NCBI GenBank assembly: GCA_963922705.1 | Contig: CAWUJS010000001.1 | Span: forward strand, 1 to 64,000 | DNA length: 64,000 nucleotides | DNA from: TMED27 sp963922705 | GTDB lineage: Bacteria; Pseudomonadota; Alphaproteobacteria; Micavibrionales; Micavibrionaceae | Direction of reading: 5' to 3' | Shown: positions 26,284 to 34,046 of the stretch, in pieces | Numbering within the stretch: position 1 is the first letter of the stretch | How the letters are laid out: each line of letters opens with the position of its first letter | The notes under the pieces: generated by a model | Told to the model about the DNA's origin: nothing | Seen by the model: the letters and a program-made list of their open reading frames with translations, nothing else | The model's database searches: none | Position numbers and translations under genes: made by a program

Positions 26284-26305
26284 AGATCCCTGCTTGCGCA
26301 GGGAA
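26284..26305. repeat. Fragment of a palindromic repeat (nuoD-nuoE spacer)
   Basis: AGATCCCTGCTTGCGCAGGGAA is a short hairpin identical in type to the left half of element A in purL (CCCTGC...GCAGGG), without the GTCAT end. It is in the 224-base spacer between nuoE and nuoD, which shows no gene. Confidence 0.55.
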
Positions 26306-26322
26306 TACAAGAATATTTATTT

Positions 26323-27543
26323 CTATCGATCAATCTCCCCGAAAACAATATCAAGTGAACCGATAATCGATACAGCATCCGCCAATTGATGCCCCTTGCT
26401 CATAAAATCAAAAGCCGCAAGATGCGCAAAACCGGGAGCGCGAATATGACAACGATATGGACGGTTTGTGCCATCAGACACCAGATAAACACCAAACTCT
26501 CCTTTCGGCGCTTCAACCACACTATAAGTTTCGCCCGCAGGAACGTGATAGCCTTCCGTATAAAGCTTGAAATGATGAATCATGGCTTCCATTGATGATT
26601 TCATTTCTGCACGCGGTGGAGGAGAAATTTTGTAATCATTCACCTTGCAGGGCCCATCAGGCATATTCTCTATCGCCTGTTTCATAATCTTGATCGATTC
26701 GTAAACCTCGGCCATGCGGACAAGATAGCGCGCATAACAATCACCTGTCTTGCCGGTTGGAATGTCGAAATCAAACTCCTCATACGAATCATAAGGCTGA
26801 GATTTGCGTAAATCCCACGGCACGCCAGAACCACGCAGCATTGGCCCGCTAAAGCCCCAATCAAAGGCATCTTCCTTGCTGACCACACCGATATCAACCG
26901 TGCGTTGCTTGAAAATGCGGTTATTGGTTAAAAGATTTTCTATATCTCCGATATATTTGGGAAGCTCTTCACACCATTCCAGCATGTCATCCATCAGGCC
27001 AGCAGGCATATCCTGCGCCACGCCGCCGGGACGGAAATAATTCGCATGCAAGCGCGCACCACATACGCGCTCATAGAATTCCATGCCCTTCTCGCGCTCC
27101 TCAAACCCCCAAAGCGCAGGTGTTAATGCACCGACATCAAGGGCAAAAGTCGTGATATTCAAAAGATGGTTCAAGATACGGCCAAGCTCGCAGAACAAAA
27201 CGCGGATATATTGCGCCCTTTTTGGCGGCGTAATCCCAAGCAGTTTTTCAGTCGCAAGCGCAAAGGCATGCTCCTGATTCATTGGCGCGACATAGTCAAG
27301 ACGGTCAAAATATGGAACCGCTTGTGTGTAGGTTTTATATTCTATGAGCTTCTCCGTACCACGGTGCAGCAAGCCAATATGCGGGTCGGCGCGCTCAACA
27401 ACCTCACCCTCCATTTCAAGCACGAGACGCAAAACGCCATGCGCCGCCGGATGCTGTGGCCCGAAATTCATCGTAAAGGGCTTGATTTGTGTTTGAGATT
27501 GAATCTCAGAATCTCCGAATTTCAGAACTTCCGAACTACTCAT
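26323..27543 (-). CDS. nuoD: NADH-quinone oxidoreductase subunit D
   Basis: The 406-residue 49-kDa subunit that forms the quinone-binding site with NuoB. It has MNFGPQHPAAHGVLRLVLEMEGE near residue 25-47, the HIGLLHRGTEKL loop near 60 and the C-terminal DIVFGEIDR. The ATG at 27543 overlaps the nuoC stop (ATGA) and is preferred over a GTG at 27603 that would add 20 residues encoded inside nuoC. The first 20 residues (SSSEVLKFGDSEIQSQTQ) come from the AGAATCTC-type repeat at the junction. Confidence 0.97.
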   Translation of the reverse strand: MSSSEVLKFGDSEIQSQTQIKPFTMNFGPQHPAAHGVLRLVLEMEGEVVERADPHIGLLHRGTEKLIEYKTYTQAVPYFDRLDYVAPMNQEHAFALATEKLLGITPPKRAQYIRVLFCELGRILNHLLNITTFALDVGALTPALWGFEEREKGMEFYERVCGARLHANYFRPGGVAQDMPAGLMDDMLEWCEELPKYIGDIENLLTNNRIFKQRTVDIGVVSKEDAFDWGFSGPMLRGSGVPWDLRKSQPYDSYEEFDFDIPTGKTGDCYARYLVRMAEVYESIKIMKQAIENMPDGPCKVNDYKISPPPRAEMKSSMEAMIHHFKLYTEGYHVPAGETYSVVEAPKGEFGVYLVSDGTNRPYRCHIRAPGFAHLAAFDFMSKGHQLADAVSIIGSLDIVFGEIDR

Positions 27544-27590
27544 TCCTGTTTTCCTTTCTGAGATTCTGAAACGCTGTGATTCTGATATTC
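27495..27590. repeat. AGAATCTC/GAGATTCT repeats across the nuoC-nuoD junction
   Basis: On the minus strand, CAGAATCACAG and TTTCAGAATCTCAG in the last codons of nuoC are followed, across the stop/start, by the inverted copies TTCTGAAATTCGGAGATTCTGAGATT in the first codons of nuoD. The repeat units match those of repeat D in purL. It writes the variable tail of NuoC (YQNHSVSESQ) and the head of NuoD and can fold into a stem with the nuoD start in its loop. Confidence 0.6.
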
Positions 27591-28271
27591 TCTGCGCTTC
27601 CACCCATGTGCCGGGGCGTGAGGAGAGGTTTCGCCAACAGCAATTTCCTCCGCCTTCTCATCGCCTTTCAATTCATTGGGTAAGAGTTGACCCTTTTGAA
27701 CATCAGTCAAACCCTCCCAAGGTGAGAGATAATCAAATGAACGGAAATCCTGTGTAAGCTTGACAGGCTCATAAACCACGCGTTTAAGTTCCTCATCATA
27801 ACGAAGCTCAACAAAGCCCGTTAGAGGGAAGTCTTTACGCTGCGGATGCCCTTCAAATCCGTAATCGGTTAGAATGCGGCGCAAATCCGGGTTTCCATCG
27901 AACATAACGCCATACATGTCCCAAACTTCGCGCTCAAACCATCCTGCGGATTTGTAGATGTCTATGACCGAAGGAACGAGCGTTTCTTCAGAGGCTGAAA
28001 CTTTAACGCGGACACGATGATTATGCCGCATAGATAAAAGCTGATAAACAACCTCAAAGCGCGCATCAAGACGCTCAGGAAAATCAACACCCGTAATATC
28101 CATCAAAAGCTGGCACTGGCATTCCTTATCATCGCGCAAAAAATGGAGCACTTTTTTTATATCATCGGAACGTGTTAATAAAATAAGCTCGCCATGCTCA
28201 AATTGAAAACTATTAACGAATTCAAGTTTTTCCAAGATATATTCAGCCAAATCTTCAAGTGCGTCTGACAT
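27540..28271 (-). CDS. nuoC: NADH-quinone oxidoreductase subunit C
   Basis: The 243-residue 30-kDa subunit. The conserved SAGWFEREVWDMYGVMFDGNPDLRRILTDYGFEGHPQRKDFPL block lies near residues 110-153, followed by RVVYEPV and DFRSFDYLSPWEG. The last 40 residues are a hydrophilic tail that includes repeat-derived sequence. It begins 6 bases after nuoB and overlaps nuoD by 4 bases. Confidence 0.97.
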   Translation of the reverse strand: MSDALEDLAEYILEKLEFVNSFQFEHGELILLTRSDDIKKVLHFLRDDKECQCQLLMDITGVDFPERLDARFEVVYQLLSMRHNHRVRVKVSASEETLVPSVIDIYKSAGWFEREVWDMYGVMFDGNPDLRRILTDYGFEGHPQRKDFPLTGFVELRYDEELKRVVYEPVKLTQDFRSFDYLSPWEGLTDVQKGQLLPNELKGDEKAEEIAVGETSPHAPAHGWKRREYQNHSVSESQKGKQE

Positions 28272-28277
28272 GAAACC

Positions 28278-28853
28278 CTACCTCGCAATGCGCGTATCTT
28301 CGCGCTGTATCTTTTTCTGGAGCTGTAACAACCCGTAAACGAGCGCCTCTGCCGTTGGCGGGCATCCGGGGACATAAATATCAACCGGAACAATGCGATC
28401 GCAGCCGCGGACAACGGAGTATGAATAATGGTAATAACCGCCGCCATTGGCGCATGATCCCATCGATACAACCCAGCGCGGTTCGGGCATTTGATCATAA
28501 ACCTTACGCAAGGCAGGCGCCATTTTATTTGTTAATGTTCCTGCCACGATCATCACATCAGATTGTCGCGGGCTAGGCCTTGGAATCATGCCAAAGCGGT
28601 CGAGATCATAACGGCTCATATAAGCATGGATCATCTCAACCGCGCAGCAGGCCAAGCCAAATGTCATCGGCCACAAAGACCCTGTCCGTGCCCAGTCAAA
28701 CAGCGCATCGGCAGATGTTAGCAAATAGCCCTTCTCTTCTAAAGTCTTTGAAATCGCCGCCGGCACAACATCCTGATCCTCAGCCGGAGGCACAGGTACA
28801 TCCGTTCTTAGGCTATACTCAGGCGCCTGTAATATTTTCTTATCATGTCCCAT
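28278..28853 (-). CDS. nuoB: NADH-quinone oxidoreductase subunit B
   Basis: A 191-residue subunit holding cluster N2 next to the quinone site. The cysteine pair is in FGLACCAVEMIH near residue 65, with further ligands in GSCANGGGYYHYSY near 128 and VPGCPPTAEAL near 160. Its start lies 20 bases past the nuoA stop. Confidence 0.98.
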   Translation of the reverse strand: MGHDKKILQAPEYSLRTDVPVPPAEDQDVVPAAISKTLEEKGYLLTSADALFDWARTGSLWPMTFGLACCAVEMIHAYMSRYDLDRFGMIPRPSPRQSDVMIVAGTLTNKMAPALRKVYDQMPEPRWVVSMGSCANGGGYYHYSYSVVRGCDRIVPVDIYVPGCPPTAEALVYGLLQLQKKIQREDTRIAR

Positions 28854-28873
28854 GGTTAAGACTTACTCCCAAT

Positions 28874-29245
28874 TTACTCCCAATCAAGAGCACCTTTCTT
28901 CCATTCATAAATAAACCCAACAGTCAAAATACCCAAAAATATCATCATGGACCAGAAGCCAAACACGCCGACTTCTCCTAATGAAATAGCCCATGGAAAT
29001 AAAAATGCAATTTCCAAATCAAAGATAATAAATAAAAGGCAAACCAGATAAAACCGGACATCAAATTTATTTCGCGCATCGGTAAAAGCTTCAAATCCGC
29101 ACTCATAGGCTGAGAGTTTTTCGCTATCCGGGTTTTGTTTGCCCAGTAAAAACGAGCCTGCGATCATCACAATAGACATACCGACAGCAATCGCGATAAA
29201 AATCAAAATTGGCAAATAATCGAGTAGAAATGCGTTGGAAGCCAT
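28874..29245 (-). CDS. nuoA: NADH-quinone oxidoreductase subunit A
   Basis: A 123-residue subunit with three transmembrane helices. The loop SAYECGFEAFTDARNKFDVRFYLVCLLFIIFDLE (residues 45-78) is the family signature and contains the Cys of the quinone-chamber loop. It is the first nuo gene of the block, with an 88-base spacer to the receiver-domain gene upstream. Confidence 0.98.
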   Translation of the reverse strand: MASNAFLLDYLPILIFIAIAVGMSIVMIAGSFLLGKQNPDSEKLSAYECGFEAFTDARNKFDVRFYLVCLLFIIFDLEIAFLFPWAISLGEVGVFGFWSMMIFLGILTVGFIYEWKKGALDWE

Positions 29246-29333
29246 AGAATCTCAATTTAAAAATTAATCAATGATTATAATTATCACCGCTGCTCACAAA
29301 ACGAAAGAGTGCATACGCCACTTTTCAAGCTTT

Positions 29334-29717
29334 TTAAGTGAGTATTTTTTCAAGCTGGGCTAAAAAGCTTTGCGGTGTAAAGGGCTTTACAACATAACCT
29401 GCGGCGCCAAGTTTTATAGATTTGAGAATCTCTGACGCCTGACTTTCGCCAGATAGTATAATAACAGGCACTGATTTCATTGTAGGGTGCGCTTTAAGTT
29501 GTTCTAAAATTTCATGCCCATCCAAATCGGGCATATAGCGATCCAGAATAATAGCGTCATATTTTTCCTGCGCCATCATGCCAAAGCCTTTCTCAGGATG
29601 GGTAATCCCGGTAGCTTTAGCGCCATTCTGATTCAAAATCTCCTTAACGATATCAATCGTCGATTGCTCATCATCAATGATGAGAAAGGATTTTCCTTTT
29701 AAAAATTCAGCAGCCAT
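29334..29717 (-). CDS. Single-domain response regulator (receiver domain)
   Basis: A 127-residue CheY/DivK-like receiver with no output domain. The acidic pair Asp15-Asp16 (FLIIDDE), the phospho-acceptor Asp59 (IILDRYMPDLDG), Ser90 (IILSGES) and Lys111 (VVKPFTP) are all present. The ATG at 29717 is preceded by GAGG; a TTG 24 codons upstream is not preferred. There is no kinase gene nearby. It lies 88 bases upstream of nuoA on the same strand and could share its transcript. Confidence 0.9.
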   Translation of the reverse strand: MAAEFLKGKSFLIIDDEQSTIDIVKEILNQNGAKATGITHPEKGFGMMAQEKYDAIILDRYMPDLDGHEILEQLKAHPTMKSVPVIILSGESQASEILKSIKLGAAGYVVKPFTPQSFLAQLEKILT

Positions 29718-29797
29718 GCCCCCAGCCTCATATGTGTACTCTGCTAAAAAATTATAACATAACGTGAGAAGTATATAAGAAAAAATCAAACCTCAAA

Positions 29798-29874
29798 TGG
29801 CGCGAGTGACGAGACTTGAACTCGCGGCCTCCGCCGTGACAGGGCGGCGCTCTAACCAACTGAGCTACACCCGC
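29798..29874 (-). tRNA. tRNA-Asp (GTC)
   Basis: A 77-base cloverleaf including an encoded CCA. The acceptor stem GCGGGTG pairs with CACTCGC (one G-T pair), the D arm is TAGCTCAGTTGGTTAGAG, and the anticodon stem-loop CCGCC-CTGTCAC-GGCGG gives anticodon GTC. The T arm is GCGAG-TTCAAGT-CTCGT. Confidence 0.95.
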
Positions 29875-29955
29875 GCATTTAAGGTGAAGATTATGTATCA
29901 AGGGTTAGTATGGCATGTCAACACATCTTTTGCATGATCATGCAAACAAAGTGCT

Positions 29956-31029
29956 CTAAGCATCATAGTCTGTTGATAGATCAGGCTGATGATTGCTCCA
30001 AACAACTCCGGCTGTATTCGTAATAAATTCCGGCGCACCCCGCATAAGGTTAGAAATATGCGCAAGGGGAGTAATAAGGTTTCTGCGCGCTGCTTCTCTG
30101 AAAATAGCAGAACTATCCGTAGCCCAGTTATTATCCACCTCAATCGCAGCAACATAGGATAAAACAAACACATTATCTTGCGCATAATCAATCACACGAT
30201 CAAAGGTTTCCGGCTTCTCACCTTTGGCAATTTTTGATAAATCATCCGCCAAAGCCTGCAAGTCTTCAAAATTTTGCGTCATACCTTTGGACATCTGCGT
30301 CCCTATTTCAAGCGCGGCCTTGGCGATAATAAATTGTGCTGAAACACCGAGATGAGAGCCAGCAAGCGGCATTAAACGTAATATATAATTTTGTGAAGAT
30401 TCGGCTGCATCCCCAACTATCTTTTGCGCCGCACTGGAAATTTGCTCTATTTCCGCACTGTGCAAAGCACTAGACATATTATTGCCGTGCCCCTGCTTTT
30501 TTGCGACCTTCAGAGCCACCATCGCCGCCGCCGCATAAGCAGCACCGGCAGGATTAGAGTATGATAATAAAAGAAGCACATCTGGCGCACGCTCATCAAG
30601 CGCTTCAACAACCTCTTGAAAATTAGTATCTTCTGCCAATTGAACCGCCGCAGTGGCAAAATTCCACGGATCAGTGACAGCCATAGACCCAAGCCTATCA
30701 ACATCTTTAAAAAGCTTGAAAATACTCTTTTCGGCAGGGCTAAGACCCGATTCCACTTGAGACAGCTTTTCCCACGCTTCCTGACGCCTCTCGGGACGCG
30801 TGCTCGCAGGAATATATGATGTTACTGCACTGAGCGCATTTGCGACATAGCCAAACACTGAAAGTTTTTCTGATGCCTGAACCGTTTTGATCGCTTTTTC
30901 CAAACTGGTTGGATCAGTTTCGGGATTAAGCGTATCAGCAATAAGATCACTGACTTCTTTTTTCTTTCCCTCATTGCCCCTGACATCAAGATTTGGGATA
31001 TCGGCAACTACGTCTATTTGATCAACCAT
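29956..31029 (-). CDS. Unknown helical, alanine-rich protein
   Basis: A 357-residue protein I do not recognise. There is no signal peptide. Residues about 85-115 and 150-215 are rich in Ala, Ser and Leu and look amphipathic (YSNPAGAAYAAAAMVALKVAKK, AQKIVGDAAESSQNYILRLM), with hydrophobic stretches too short or too polar to be confident membrane spans. It is a single gene with spacers of 81 and 96 bases to tRNA-Asp and ispG. The codon use looks like its neighbours. It might be a lineage-specific cytoplasmic or secreted protein; nothing in the context suggests a function. Confidence 0.65.
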   Translation of the reverse strand: MVDQIDVVADIPNLDVRGNEGKKKEVSDLIADTLNPETDPTSLEKAIKTVQASEKLSVFGYVANALSAVTSYIPASTRPERRQEAWEKLSQVESGLSPAEKSIFKLFKDVDRLGSMAVTDPWNFATAAVQLAEDTNFQEVVEALDERAPDVLLLLSYSNPAGAAYAAAAMVALKVAKKQGHGNNMSSALHSAEIEQISSAAQKIVGDAAESSQNYILRLMPLAGSHLGVSAQFIIAKAALEIGTQMSKGMTQNFEDLQALADDLSKIAKGEKPETFDRVIDYAQDNVFVLSYVAAIEVDNNWATDSSAIFREAARRNLITPLAHISNLMRGAPEFITNTAGVVWSNHQPDLSTDYDA

Positions 31030-31125
31030 AAATTAACTCTCATTATTTGTGTTTCGTAAAATTTAAACAAAGAGAGCGTGAAAGTCAAGAAAATACTTTA
31101 TCTATAGCTTTAGGTGTGCTTTTTA

Positions 31126-32349
31126 TTATCCCCAGCGGCGCTGAATATATTCTTCAACAAGCCCCTGAAACTCTCCGGCGATGTTGTCCCCGCGCAACGT
31201 ATGCGCCTTTTTCCCATCAATAAAGACAGGGGCAACCGGCGATTCTCCTGTTCCGGGAAGCGATATGCCAATATCCGCATGCTTGCTTTCCCCGGGGCCA
31301 TTGACGATACAGCCCATGACTGCAACTTTCAGCGTCTCAACGCCCGGATAAGTCTCACGCCATAGACGCATATTATCGTCCAGATGGCGCTGAATATCCT
31401 GCGCCAATTCCTGAAACACTGTTGAGGTCGTACGCCCACATCCCGGACAGGCCGCAACTTCCGGCGTAAAGGAACGAATGCCCAGAGCTTGTAAAATTTC
31501 CTTACAAACCCTGACCTCCAATGTGCGATCACCGCCGGGCTCCGGCGTTAAAGATGCACGGATAGTATCGCCAATCCCCTCATTCAAAAGGATTCCCTCT
31601 CCTAAAGCCGTTGCCACAACCCCTTTACTGCTCATTCCCGCCTCAGTAAGCCCCAAATGAAGCGCATAATTCGAACGCTGTGCCAAAGCGCGGTATACGG
31701 CAATCAAATCCTGCACACGGCTAACTTTTGCCGATAAAATAATTTGATCCGGACGCAAACCCACTTCTTGCGCTTTTTGCGCAGAAATCAGCGCTGATTG
31801 AACCAAGGTCTCACGCATGACAGAATCAGACTCCAGAGGCACATCTCTGGCGGCATTCTCATCCATGAGTTTTGTGGCAAGCGCGACATCCAGTGACCCC
31901 CAATTGACCCCTATGCGCACCGCCTTATTATAGGCAACAGCTTTTTCTAGCATCATCTCAAATTGCGCATCTTTTTTGGCGCCAAATCCAACATTACCGG
32001 GATTTATCCGATATTTATCGAGCGCCTCACACAAATCAGGATAATCCGATAACAGCGTATGTCCGTTATAATGAAAACACCCGGCCAAAGGGACATCCAG
32101 CCCCTCTTTGTCCAGTTTCTCACGCAAAGCAATCGCTCCTTTGGCGGCATCATCATTATTCACCGTTATGCGAACAATCTCTGAACCTGCCAAAAACAGA
32201 TCTCTGACCTGTTCAAATGTTTTATCAAGATCAGCCGTATCCGTATTCGTCATAGACTGCACCACAACAGGTGCATTGCCGCCAATCACAATATTACGAA
32301 CTTTAACAGTATGCGTCTTGTGACGCTTAATTGGGACAATCTCAACCAT
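31126..32349 (-). CDS. ispG: 4-hydroxy-3-methylbut-2-en-1-yl diphosphate synthase (flavodoxin)
   Basis: A 407-residue [4Fe-4S] enzyme of the MEP isoprenoid pathway that turns MEcPP into HMBPP. The N-terminal TIM barrel includes VQSMTNTDTADLDKTFEQV near residue 30-50 and INPGNVG near 115. The cluster cysteines are in ACPGCGRTTS near residue 297 and in VMGCIVNGPGE near residue 344. It follows the membrane protein gene at 32354 with only 4 bases between them, so the two probably form a transcript. Confidence 0.97.
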   Translation of the reverse strand: MVEIVPIKRHKTHTVKVRNIVIGGNAPVVVQSMTNTDTADLDKTFEQVRDLFLAGSEIVRITVNNDDAAKGAIALREKLDKEGLDVPLAGCFHYNGHTLLSDYPDLCEALDKYRINPGNVGFGAKKDAQFEMMLEKAVAYNKAVRIGVNWGSLDVALATKLMDENAARDVPLESDSVMRETLVQSALISAQKAQEVGLRPDQIILSAKVSRVQDLIAVYRALAQRSNYALHLGLTEAGMSSKGVVATALGEGILLNEGIGDTIRASLTPEPGGDRTLEVRVCKEILQALGIRSFTPEVAACPGCGRTTSTVFQELAQDIQRHLDDNMRLWRETYPGVETLKVAVMGCIVNGPGESKHADIGISLPGTGESPVAPVFIDGKKAHTLRGDNIAGEFQGLVEEYIQRRWG

Positions 32350-32353
32350 TGGA

Positions 32354-33226
32354 TTAATCTTCCAGATACGAGCTATATTCTTCCTGCAAATTCAAATCAT
32401 AATGATTGCGTTCAACTTTCAGGAAGTATTTTAGAACATCATGAATTTCATACGATAAAGCCCTTAAAATCAAAGATGCCCTGAAAACCTTATTATTATT
32501 AGATTTTTTTACAGCTTTTTCGATAGTGTGAATGAGGTAACGAATTTTTGTACGATCTTCTTTGTGTACCAAACGTTTTGCAAACTCACCCTTGGGGTTT
32601 TTGGCCTGATCAATAAACTCAAACCCCTCTTCCGCTTCAGATACATAAGTACAAAATTTATAGAGCGTACGCTCCACCCAAAGCGTACGCTTTTGATGAA
32701 TTTCTCTTACATAGCTACGCCCATTCAAGCGGTCTGAATAGAGGAGAATAATCACTGAAGTGGTTATCGTTTTGGACAAAATACGCTTGATTTGATATTG
32801 CAATTCATCCTGTTCAGATTGAATATCAGCGCCTCTGGCTAATTCCAAATAAAGAGATAACTTATTAAGATCACCGTAAACATCAACAACCATATAAGAT
32901 AGAGCCGATCCAAAATTACCAATTTGCTCGAGCAAAGCTTCGTAAACTTTGACATGAAAATCCTGATAAACAGCAATCTTTCTTTGATCCAGATTTTTAT
33001 TCTCAATTTCAAAATAAAGCTCGGTGAGGTTATCCGCATTATCCGCAAGCTCAGATGCAATTGCGGCTGCAAAGCTAGCTGTATTTTCATGCTTTAAACG
33101 ACGCCCATTTTTAAGGCTTGCGACGTAATTCAAGTAAACAGCAATAATTGTCGCAGATGCAATAGACAAGCTGCCAAGCGCGATTTTGTAATCACTTAAA
33201 AAGCTCTGAAAATCAAAGAATTCCAT
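32354..33226 (-). CDS. Unknown membrane-anchored helical protein
   Basis: A 290-residue protein with one N-terminal transmembrane segment at about residues 15-33 (ALGSLSIASATIIAVYLNYVA) and a long hydrophilic helical cytoplasmic part rich in Glu, Lys, Leu and Tyr. No enzyme motif is visible. It lies 4 bases upstream of ispG on the same strand. No family can be named. Confidence 0.7.
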   Translation of the reverse strand: MEFFDFQSFLSDYKIALGSLSIASATIIAVYLNYVASLKNGRRLKHENTASFAAAIASELADNADNLTELYFEIENKNLDQRKIAVYQDFHVKVYEALLEQIGNFGSALSYMVVDVYGDLNKLSLYLELARGADIQSEQDELQYQIKRILSKTITTSVIILLYSDRLNGRSYVREIHQKRTLWVERTLYKFCTYVSEAEEGFEFIDQAKNPKGEFAKRLVHKEDRTKIRYLIHTIEKAVKKSNNNKVFRASLILRALSYEIHDVLKYFLKVERNHYDLNLQEEYSSYLED

Positions 33227-33293
33227 GCTTCACGGTTTATCGTGAAATACATCTTATTGCAAGCTTTGTAAAAGAACGTGTATCATCGCAATT

Positions 33294-33342
33294 GCATATA
33301 TGCCTGGTTGCACTAAATGGTGGGTGATGACAGGCTCGAACT
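33294..33342. repeat. Duplicated tRNA-Val 3' end with flank (copy 1)
   Basis: These 49 bases match 33413-33461 with one difference (GGTTG versus GATTG). The duplicated block covers the last 25 bases of tRNA-Val, CCA included, and 24 bases of downstream flank. Copy 1 has no 5' half of a tRNA, so it is a partial gene copy 119 bases downstream of the real one. Confidence 0.85.
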
Positions 33343-33412
33343 CCATTCGCTTCCGCGAATGTACTTTAAAAGAGGCAGTTCGAGGCTGAAAGCTGTGAAT
33401 GTTGCAAAACGT

Positions 33413-33461
33413 GCATATATGCCTGATTGCACTAAATGGTGGGTGATGACAGGCTCGAACT
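33413..33461. repeat. Duplicated tRNA-Val 3' end with flank (copy 2, in the intact gene)
   Basis: The matching copy of the 49-base direct repeat, with the distal half being the 3' end of the intact tRNA-Val gene. Confidence 0.85.
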
Positions 33462-33513
33462 GCCGACCCTTTCGGTGTAAACGAAATGCTCTACCAACTG
33501 AGCTAATCACCCA
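33437..33513 (-). tRNA. tRNA-Val (TAC)
   Basis: A 77-base cloverleaf with encoded CCA. Acceptor TGGGTGA pairs with TCACCCA, the anticodon stem-loop TTTCG-TTTACAC-CGAAA gives TAC, and the T arm is GGCAG-TTCGAGC-CTGTC. Confidence 0.95.
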
Positions 33514-33576
33514 TTCTTAAAAGGAAATACTCTTTTAAAGTCCCTGCGTTTAAAAATCAAGAATTTTTATAACAAA

Positions 33577-33604
33577 AAAGCCCCATTCAAAAAACGGGGC
33601 TTTT
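33577..33604 (-). terminator. Rho-independent terminator of the HU gene
   Basis: The stem AAAAGCCCC / GGGGCTTTT with an 11-base A/T-rich loop is followed on the minus strand by a run of T (TTTTTTG). It lies 24 bases after the HU stop at 33628. Confidence 0.85.
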
Positions 33605-33627
33605 AAATAATTACTTTCAACAAACAA

Positions 33628-33903
33628 CTATTTGTTCACAGCTTCCTTAAGCTCTTTACCAGCCTTGAATTTAGGCTGCTTGCTTGCTGGAATGTCGATT
33701 GGCTCACCAGTGCGCGGGTTGCGGCCTGTTGTTGCTGCACGCTGAGCAACTGAGAATGTACCGAAACCAACAAGGCGAACGTCATCGCCTTTTTTCAACG
33801 CTTCTTTTACAGCTTCAATAACAGCGTCTACTGCTGCTGCTGCTTTAGTTTTTGAAATATCGGCATCAGTTGCTACTTTAGATACAAGATCTTGCTTATT
33901 CAT
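33628..33903 (-). CDS. hup: DNA-binding protein HU
   Basis: A 91-residue histone-like protein that bends and compacts DNA. MNKQDLVSKVA at the start, the FGTFSVAQRAATTGRNPRTGEPIDIPASKQPKFKAGKELKEAVN beta-arm and C-terminal helix are typical. The ATG at 33903 is chosen: GAAGGGG lies 10 bases before it, and 90-91 residues is the family length, whereas a 112-residue reading would need an upstream non-ATG start. It follows lon, as in many proteobacteria. Confidence 0.97.
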   Translation of the reverse strand: MNKQDLVSKVATDADISKTKAAAAVDAVIEAVKEALKKGDDVRLVGFGTFSVAQRAATTGRNPRTGEPIDIPASKQPKFKAGKELKEAVNK

Positions 33904-34046
33904 AATAATAAAACCCCTTCGGTTTGAGTTAAGCAATGTTGCTCTGCTATAAAAAACACACAGCAACGGTTGAAAGGAAAATCACTGAAAACCCCAGCAT
34001 TTCTCCCATTTATAAGAATCATTTGTAACGATTTTTTTACAATGGA

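Noticed and set aside
27544..27603. Longer NuoD start at GTG 27603
   Set aside because: The extra 20 residues are encoded inside nuoC by repeat sequence, and the ATG at 27543 overlaps the nuoC stop as ATGA and gives the normal NuoD.
33294..33513. A prophage or genomic island at tRNA-Val
   Set aside because: The direct repeats are only 119 bases apart and no integrase or phage gene lies nearby; only the repeat itself is supported.
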